Shown in pieces: positions 59,235 through 64,000 of a stretch of 64,000 bases of DNA. Below the pieces are notes generated by a model that worked only from the letters and a program-made list of their open reading frames with translations, searched no databases and was not told the DNA's origin. A program made the translations under genes and the position numbers. Within the stretch, counting starts at the first letter, position 1. Every line of letters begins with the position of its first letter. The stretch is from assembly GCF_035918235.1 (NCBI RefSeq), contig NZ_CP109485.1, positions 3,038,001 to 3,102,000 of the forward strand, in the 5' to 3' direction. The DNA comes from Streptomyces sp. NBC_01445 (GTDB taxonomy: Bacteria; Actinomycetota; Actinomycetes; Streptomycetales; Streptomycetaceae).

Positions 59235-59519
59235 CGGTCAACACCTCCTGGAATACGCCTCTGCATACGGTGGCCATGGACCACCGCTGGAACGGTTCGG
59301 AGACTAACTCAGGCAAGAGGCGCGGCGCCAGGCATTTATCGGCCTCGCGCCCGACCCCCGGACACCAGCCCACAGCCCTGAGTCGGATACCAGGTGAGTG
59401 AGACTACGGAGGGCGGATGACACCTCGTCACATCCCACGCGTCGTACAGCCTCCTCGCTGACCCGACGCGGTACACCTAGCGCTGCAGCCACCCTGATCC
59501 CCCCGAAGAGGAGACCGTC

Positions 59520-60797
59520 GTGCAGCTCCGTCCGATCATCCGGCGCAGGCGCGGCCCGGCCGCCACCGCGGCGGCACTGCTCGTCGCACTGGGGGCCTTG
59601 TCCGCAGCGCCCGTCGGGGCAGCTCCGGCGCAGGCGCAGGACGGCGCACAAGTGGTGACGTACCACGGCTACCAGGTGCGGGTCCCGGCCACATGGCAGG
59701 TCGTCGACCTCGACCGGCACCCAGACACCTGCGTACGTTTCGACCGGCCCACTGTCTATCTCGGCCGTCCCGGCAACGGGTCGACGTGCCCGGCGAGGCT
59801 GGTCGGACGCACAGAGGGCCTGGTCGTCGAACCGCTTGCCGGTCTTGACCCCCACCGTGTGACGCCCTCCACGGCACGCACCGCCGGTCATTCGGCCGTC
59901 GCTCCGGGCGCGGTCTCCACCAACGACGAGATCCAGGTCGCCGTCGAGAGCGCGGGCGTACTCGTCACCGCGTCGCACACCGATGCCAACGAGACCGCGG
60001 TACGCAAGGTCCTGGGGTCGGCGACCCTGACGGCGGGCGGCGATCCCGCTCCGCTGCCGACGGCCCGTGCGGCGCGGACCGCGGCCGCCGCGGGGGCGCA
60101 GCCCGGCGAATTCACCGGCCATGGCTTCGACGCCTGCACCGCGCCCTCCCAGAAGACGATGGACGCCTGGCGGGCCGACTCCCCGTACGGTGCCGTCGGC
60201 GTCTACATCAGCGGCCAGACACGAGCCTGCGCGCAGCCGAACCTCACCGCCTCCTGGGTGAGCAAGCAGACCGCGAAGGGGTGGCGGCTCATCCCGATCG
60301 AGGTCGGCAGGCAAGCCCCCTGCACGACCTTCTCCAACAGGATGTCCGCCGATCCGGCCACCGCACGCTCTCAGGGCGCCGCAGCCGCCGTCGGCTCGGT
60401 GTCCGCCGCCCGGGCACTCGGCATCCCGGCCGGGAGCGCCCTCTACAACGACATCGAGGGCTACGCCTCCACCGCCTCCTGCAAAGCGGCCGTCCTCTCC
60501 TACCTGTCCGGCTGGACCGAGGCGCTGCACGCCGGCGGCTATCTCTCCGGCTTCTACTCCGGCGCCTCTTCCGGCGTCCGCGACGCGGCGGCCGAGCACG
60601 ACAACCCGGCGTACACACGCGTCGACCACATCTGGTTCGCCGCGTGGAACGGCACCGCCACCACCGACGCGGGCAGCTACGTCCCGGCTTCCGCCTGGCC
60701 GGGCAGTCGGCGCATCCACCAGTACGCCGGTGAGGTCCAGGAGACCTGGGGCGGCGCCAAGGTGAACATCGACCGCGACTATCTCGACGTCGGATAG
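59520..60797 (+). CDS. Secreted DUF1906 (Rv2525c-like glycoside-hydrolase-like) protein
   Basis: 425 residues. A Sec signal peptide (about 1-40) precedes an N-terminal domain of about 140 residues. The DUF1906 domain then runs from about residue 195: GHGFDACTAPSQKTMDAW, GAVGVYISGQTRACAQPNLT, GWRLIPIEVG, GSALYNDIEGYA, and YDLDVG-type end NIDRDYLDVG. The fold is a TIM barrel like lysozyme-type GH25, and an Asp/Glu pair (DIEGY) is kept. It probably acts at the cell wall, but activity of the family is unproven. GTG 59520 has GAGGAG upstream. The 285-bp gap before it holds the small ORF leader and no other clear ORF. Confidence 0.85.
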   Translation: MQLRPIIRRRRGPAATAAALLVALGALSAAPVGAAPAQAQDGAQVVTYHGYQVRVPATWQVVDLDRHPDTCVRFDRPTVYLGRPGNGSTCPARLVGRTEGLVVEPLAGLDPHRVTPSTARTAGHSAVAPGAVSTNDEIQVAVESAGVLVTASHTDANETAVRKVLGSATLTAGGDPAPLPTARAARTAAAAGAQPGEFTGHGFDACTAPSQKTMDAWRADSPYGAVGVYISGQTRACAQPNLTASWVSKQTAKGWRLIPIEVGRQAPCTTFSNRMSADPATARSQGAAAAVGSVSAARALGIPAGSALYNDIEGYASTASCKAAVLSYLSGWTEALHAGGYLSGFYSGASSGVRDAAAEHDNPAYTRVDHIWFAAWNGTATTDAGSYVPASAWPGSRRIHQYAGEVQETWGGAKVNIDRDYLDVG

Positions 60798-60842
60798 GCC
60801 AGGGGCGACAGGGGCTCCGTCACACGGGCTTCCCCAGCGCGC

Positions 60843-60856
60843 TTACTCCCGAGTAA
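60843..60856. promoter_or_regulatory. Operator-like palindrome TTACTC-CC-GAGTAA
   Basis: A 6-2-6 inverted repeat, 30 bp upstream of the DoxX-like GTG. TAATAT starting at about 60854 overlaps it and could be a -10. The regulator is unknown. Confidence 0.5.
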
Positions 60857-60886
60857 TATCGCGCGCCAGTCATCCGAGGAGGTCCC

Positions 60887-61309
60887 GTGCCCCGCCCCGC
60901 TTCCGATTCCAGGCCCAGTTCCAGGGCCCGTTCGTCGTCCACCCGCAAGTCACTCGCCCTCGCCGGGCTGCTCGCCGGTGCCGGGGTGACGCACTTCGTC
61001 GCCCCGAAGTCATTCGACGCCACGGTGCCCCGCGTGCTGCCGGGCTCCGCGCGTGGGTGGACGTACGCGAGCGGCGCCGTCGAGCTCGCGCTCGCGGCCG
61101 GCATCGCGCTGCCGTGGACGCGCCGCAGGGCCGCTCAGGCCACTGCCGCGTTCTTCGTGGGCGTCTTCCCCGCCAATGTGCAGATGGCGGTCGACTGGCG
61201 CGACAAGCCCGCGCCGCTGCGGACCGCGGCCCTCGTGCGGCTGCCCCTTCAGGTGCCGCTCGTCCTGTGGGCGCGCGGCGTGGCCAAGGCCCAGGAGGCC
61301 GGATCATGA
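60887..61309 (+). CDS. DoxX-like small membrane protein
   Basis: 140 residues with a basic, Ser/Arg-rich start and four hydrophobic segments (SLALAGLLAGAGVTHFVAP, GAVELALAAGIALPWTRR, AAFFVGVFPANVQMAVDW, RLPLQVPLVLWARGVAK). The pattern fits DoxX-type quinol-linked membrane proteins. GTG 60887 has GAGGAGG upstream. Its stop overlaps the peroxiredoxin start (ATGA). Association with a peroxiredoxin suggests a redox role at the membrane. Confidence 0.78.
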   Translation: MPRPASDSRPSSRARSSSTRKSLALAGLLAGAGVTHFVAPKSFDATVPRVLPGSARGWTYASGAVELALAAGIALPWTRRRAAQATAAFFVGVFPANVQMAVDWRDKPAPLRTAALVRLPLQVPLVLWARGVAKAQEAGS

Positions 61310-61773
61310 GCAAGCGCGTCGAAGCGGGCGACACCGTCGAGGACTTCACCCTGCCGGACGAGAGCGGAACCCCGACGCGGCTGTCGGAGCTGCTGAGCGA
61401 GGGGCCCGTCGTCCTGTTCTTCTACCCGGCGGCCATGACGCCCGGGTGCACGGCCGAGGCCTGTCACTTCCGGGATCTCGCGGCCGAGTTCGCGGCCGTC
61501 GGCGCACGGCCCGTGGGCGTCAGCGCCGATCCGGTCGAGCGCCAGGCGGAGTTCGCCGGGAAGCACACGCTCGGCTTTCCGCTGCTCTCGGACCCGGACG
61601 GCGAGGTCCGCGAGAGGTTCGGGGTCGCGCGCGGCTTCTCCATCGCGCCGACCAAGCGGGCCACGTTCGTGCTCGGCCAGGACCGCGTCGTCCTCGAAGT
61701 GGTCCGCAGCGAGTTCCGGATGAGCGCCCACGCCGACCGCGCGCTCGCGGTGCTGCGCGAGCGGGCGGCCTGA
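61306..61773 (+). CDS. Peroxiredoxin (BCP/PrxQ type)
   Basis: 155 residues with a thioredoxin fold. The peroxidatic Cys48 sits in PAAMTPGCTAEAC; Cys53 is five residues later, the spacing used by PrxQ/BCP for a resolving Cys in the same helix. VSADPVERQAEFAGKHTL is also typical. It reduces hydroperoxides with thioredoxin. It is coupled to the DoxX-like gene. ATG 61306 has AGGAGG about 10 bp upstream. A hairpin follows. Confidence 0.92.
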   Translation: MSKRVEAGDTVEDFTLPDESGTPTRLSELLSEGPVVLFFYPAAMTPGCTAEACHFRDLAAEFAAVGARPVGVSADPVERQAEFAGKHTLGFPLLSDPDGEVRERFGVARGFSIAPTKRATFVLGQDRVVLEVVRSEFRMSAHADRALAVLRERAA

Positions 61774-61784
61774 ACACAGGTGGA

Positions 61785-61816
61785 CCGGGCGGGTGTCGGG
61801 CCGGCACCGCGCCCGG
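61785..61816. terminator. Imperfect bidirectional hairpin
   Basis: CCGGGCGGGTGTC pairs with GGCACCGCGCCCGG across a GGGCC loop, between the convergent peroxiredoxin and radical SAM genes. The stem has a few mismatches. Confidence 0.5.
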
Positions 61817-61825
61817 ATCCCGCGG

Positions 61826-63145
61826 CTAGCCGGCCGGGGCCGGCTCCGGCGCGAGGCTGTCCATGAACGAGCTGACGGAGAACACGGCGCGGCCGGCGCC
61901 CGCGGGGCCGTAGCCGGGGGGCGAGGAGAGGCCGTACTCCTCCATCGTGGAGCGGTAGGCCTCCAGGAGCCTGATGTGGTACTCCAGCGGCGCGCCCTGC
62001 GGGTTGGCCTTGCCGAGCGGGGTCGTCGGCTCGGGGCACCACGTGGTGAAGCGGGGCGTGATGCCGTGCGACATGAAGAAGCGCAGGCCCTCGGTGGTGG
62101 AGGCGATGGCCTCGTCGACGGTGGCGAAGCCGGAGGGCTCGGCCATCTCGACGCCGGCCACGAAGTTCGGGATCACATTGCGCGCACCGAAGACGTCCGC
62201 CGAGTCGAGGATGCGCTTGTGCCACTCGTCGCGGCCGACGTAGCGCTCCTTGCCGGGGCAGTACAGCTCGAACAGACGGCGGTCCCACACCTCGTAGTTG
62301 GGGTGGTAGATCTGCACGCCGTAGTCCTTGAAGCGCTGCACGTCGTCCTTGGGCAGCGCCTGGGCGACGACCTTGCCGATCCAGCGGCCGGGGAAGTGCT
62401 CCTCGATGGCCTTGGCGTACAGGCCGTAGAAGTCGGCCTCGTCGCGGCCCTGGAGCTTGGAGGTGATCGCGCCGCCGGTGAGCGTGTAGGCCGTGGACGC
62501 CTTCGTGGTGTCGTACTTGTCGATGATCTCGAGGGCTTCGAGGACCTCGTCGACGTCCTTGACACCGGTGTACGGGCGGCCGGCCGCCTTGTGCTGGCGC
62601 CAGTTGTGGTTGATGTCGCAGTACTGGCACTCCTCCTTGGCGCCGAAGTACTGGCAGACGCGGAAGACCGTCAGGTAGATCAGGTAGCCCCACTGGATGG
62701 TGGGGGCCACCTCCATGACGGACTTCCCGTTGGAGAGCTTGTGCCGGTAGTACTCCGGCATCGGCGGGACGCCGACGTCCGAGATCCGCTTCCCGTCGAG
62801 GTAGAGCCCGAGCATCCCGTCCTCGTCGGCCGCGACCCGGTAGGGCGACGCGGGGTTCACACGGACCGAGACGACCGTGCGCCGCAGGTCGTACGGGCCG
62901 CCGGTGAGGATGATCTCCTCCGGCGGGCGGCGCAGCGCGGCCTCGCCGAGCTCGGGGAGCGTGCCGTGGTCGAAGGAGAAGATGAAGTACGACTTCGGCT
63001 TGACGTCACCGGACTCGTTGTCGCTGAGCGCGGACTTGTCGAACGCCACGCCGCCGCGCAGCAGGTCCTCCTTGAACACCGCTTCCCGCGGCACGTGCGG
63101 GAAGCGCTCCATCAGGTCCTCGACCAGCGCCGTGCGGCTCTGCAT
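61826..63145 (-). CDS. Radical SAM protein with atypical CX8CX2C cluster motif
   Basis: 439 residues. Three Cys in VCQYFGAKEECQYCDIN near residue 170 fit a [4Fe-4S] cluster but with C-x8-C-x2-C spacing, not the usual C-x3-C-x2-C. The TIM-barrel-like follow-up includes AYTLTGGAITSKL (GGE-like), IYHPNYEVWDRRLFELYCP and ITPRFTTWCPEP. The N-terminal 140 residues are a separate domain. The substrate is unknown and no partner enzyme is adjacent. ATG 63145 begins MQSRTALVEDLME. The gene stands alone between convergent and same-strand neighbours. Confidence 0.85.
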   Translation of the reverse strand: MQSRTALVEDLMERFPHVPREAVFKEDLLRGGVAFDKSALSDNESGDVKPKSYFIFSFDHGTLPELGEAALRRPPEEIILTGGPYDLRRTVVSVRVNPASPYRVAADEDGMLGLYLDGKRISDVGVPPMPEYYRHKLSNGKSVMEVAPTIQWGYLIYLTVFRVCQYFGAKEECQYCDINHNWRQHKAAGRPYTGVKDVDEVLEALEIIDKYDTTKASTAYTLTGGAITSKLQGRDEADFYGLYAKAIEEHFPGRWIGKVVAQALPKDDVQRFKDYGVQIYHPNYEVWDRRLFELYCPGKERYVGRDEWHKRILDSADVFGARNVIPNFVAGVEMAEPSGFATVDEAIASTTEGLRFFMSHGITPRFTTWCPEPTTPLGKANPQGAPLEYHIRLLEAYRSTMEEYGLSSPPGYGPAGAGRAVFSVSSFMDSLAPEPAPAG

Positions 63146-63206
63146 CCCGTTCTCCTCGCTCCCAGAACCAGTGCTCGAGAACTCACGGTATGCCCCCGCT
63201 TGCCGG

Positions 63207-63899
63207 TCAGCCCTGCCGGGTCCCCGCGCGCGCCACGATGTGGGCCGGGGCGGTGATGCCGGTCGGCAGCAGCGGATCGGCGGTGGGCGCGCCCCAGCGG
63301 GAGGTCAACGGCAGGGTGCCGGCCCACAGGCCGAGGGCCGCGTCGGGCCCGTCGCCGTCGTCCGGGGCGCCCGTACGAATCTTGACGGAGGCCTCGTCGA
63401 GGGACAGGACCAGGAGGGTGGTGGCGGCCAGCTCCTTGCGGCTCGGCTGCCTGGCGTACGTCCACTGGCCCGGGGTCGCGTGCTCGGTGAGGCGGCGCAG
63501 GCCCGCCAGTTTCTCGTCGGGGTCGGTGACCGTGTGCGGTACGCCGTGGATCATCGCGCTGCGGTAGTTCACGCCGTGCTCGAAGACGGAGCGGGCGAGG
63601 ACCAGGCCGTCGACGTGGGTGACGGTCACGCATATCGGCCCGTCGGGTTCGGCGGCCAGGCTGCGGCTCGCCACCGATCCGTGCAGGTAGAGCCGGGTGT
63701 CGTCGCGGCCGTAGACCGTGGGGACGACAACGGGGCGGCCGTCGACGAGGACGCCGAGGTGGCAGACGAACCCCGCGTCGAGGATCGCCTCGAGGTCGGA
63801 GCGTTCGAGACTGGCCTGCTCGCGGAGCCTGCTGTGGCGGGTGCGGTCGGTCTGCGGGAGCGTGCGCGACAGCGTTGTCGCGATGTCGGACTGGGTCAT
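63207..63899 (-). CDS. Pyridoxamine 5'-phosphate oxidase-family (split-barrel flavin) protein
   Basis: 230 residues. The split-barrel region has FVCHLGVLVDGRPVVVPTVY, RLYLHGSVASRSL and TVTHVDGLVLARSVFEHGVN, and then YRSAMIHGV. This is the PNPOx-like_2 type, common in actinomycetes and binding FMN or haem. The function is not established. ATG 63899 (MTQSDIATTLSRT) is the first good start. It is on the same strand as, and upstream of, the radical SAM gene, 61 bp apart. Confidence 0.82.
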   Translation of the reverse strand: MTQSDIATTLSRTLPQTDRTRHSRLREQASLERSDLEAILDAGFVCHLGVLVDGRPVVVPTVYGRDDTRLYLHGSVASRSLAAEPDGPICVTVTHVDGLVLARSVFEHGVNYRSAMIHGVPHTVTDPDEKLAGLRRLTEHATPGQWTYARQPSRKELAATTLLVLSLDEASVKIRTGAPDDGDGPDAALGLWAGTLPLTSRWGAPTADPLLPTGITAPAHIVARAGTRQG

Positions 63900-64000
63900 G
63901 CGGTCGGACGGTACTCCGTGGTGATCACCCCCTCGCGGGCGGGGACTTCTGGCAACCCCTTTTCAAACCCCTTGTAGAAAGGACGCGGGCGGCCGTAGCG
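63900..64000. other. Right-edge intergenic DNA
   Basis: The last 101 bases contain no recognisable ORF start. They should hold the promoter of the PNPOx-like gene and perhaps of a divergent gene beyond the edge. Nothing more can be said. Confidence 0.5.

Noticed and set aside
59131..59373. 80-codon Cys-containing minus-strand ORF overlapping the 23-codon ORF
   Set aside because: It has no good ribosome site, and the other frame has GGAGGTG at the right distance.
1..64000. CRISPR arrays, tRNA/rRNA genes, insertion sequences
   Set aside because: No regularly spaced repeat array, transposase-like protein or tRNA-like cloverleaf was noticed by eye. A tRNAscan/ISfinder run would settle this.

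Overview
The window is a 64-kb piece of a high-GC actinomycete chromosome, almost certainly Streptomyces. The signs are the GC-rich codon use, frequent GTG starts, PucR/TetR/GntR/LuxR regulators, a large secreted S8 peptidase, a DUF2637 membrane protein and a DmdR-type iron box. It reads as accessory or catabolic chromosome. I saw no rRNA, tRNA, CRISPR array, insertion sequence or intact prophage, and no biosynthetic gene cluster beyond a lone cytochrome P450.

Layout. At 0-5.4 kb are the tail of a LuxR-type regulator, a LysE exporter, an HTH_42 (AlkZ-like) protein, CorA and a membrane diacylglycerol-kinase-like enzyme. At 5.4-7.6 kb lies a gene graveyard: remnants of a CPA1 antiporter, an NAD-dependent epimerase and a methyltransferase, then a scar joining an N-terminally truncated RamB/PrpC-type regulator to the last 54 codons of a 3-hydroxybutyryl-CoA dehydrogenase. 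At 7.6-12 kb are an M24 peptidase-like protein and a molybdenum hydroxylase with fused FeS and Mo subunits plus a FAD subunit. At 12.7-17.8 kb is a quinate/shikimate-to-protocatechuate module (QuiC-type dehydratase, shikimate dehydrogenase, TetR, MHS-family transporter) with the same candidate operator at both control regions. At 18-26.9 kb are an MpaB-like protein, a large membrane protein, a lipoprotein NodB deacetylase under an elaborate dyad, a P450, and a divergent pair made of a membrane repeat protein and a kinase-fold protein.

From 26.9 to 35.8 kb runs a purine module: FAD, FeS and Mo subunits of xanthine dehydrogenase, an NCS2 purine permease and XdhC on the minus strand, facing a divergent PucR regulator. 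From 36 to 44 kb come a helical-repeat protein with a Crp-like site, a GntR regulator, an iron-box-controlled FhuF-like protein, DUF2637, an HATPase anti-sigma-type protein, pyruvate:quinone oxidoreductase and a PP2C-domain protein. From 44 to 49 kb a 1,248-residue S8 peptidase faces its probable regulator across a 24-bp dyad. From 49.9 to 55.5 kb are a Tat-exported GH95-like hydrolase and an MFS-amidase pair, each bounded by strong hairpin terminators. From 55.6 to 64 kb are a flavin/F420 oxidoreductase, an alkylation-repair operon (Ada/AlkA fusion plus Ogt), RsgA preceded by a 23-codon ORF, a secreted DUF1906 protein, a DoxX-peroxiredoxin pair, a radical SAM protein with unusual cysteine spacing, and a PNPOx-like protein.

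All calls come from reading the sequence and from remembered family features. No database search was run.
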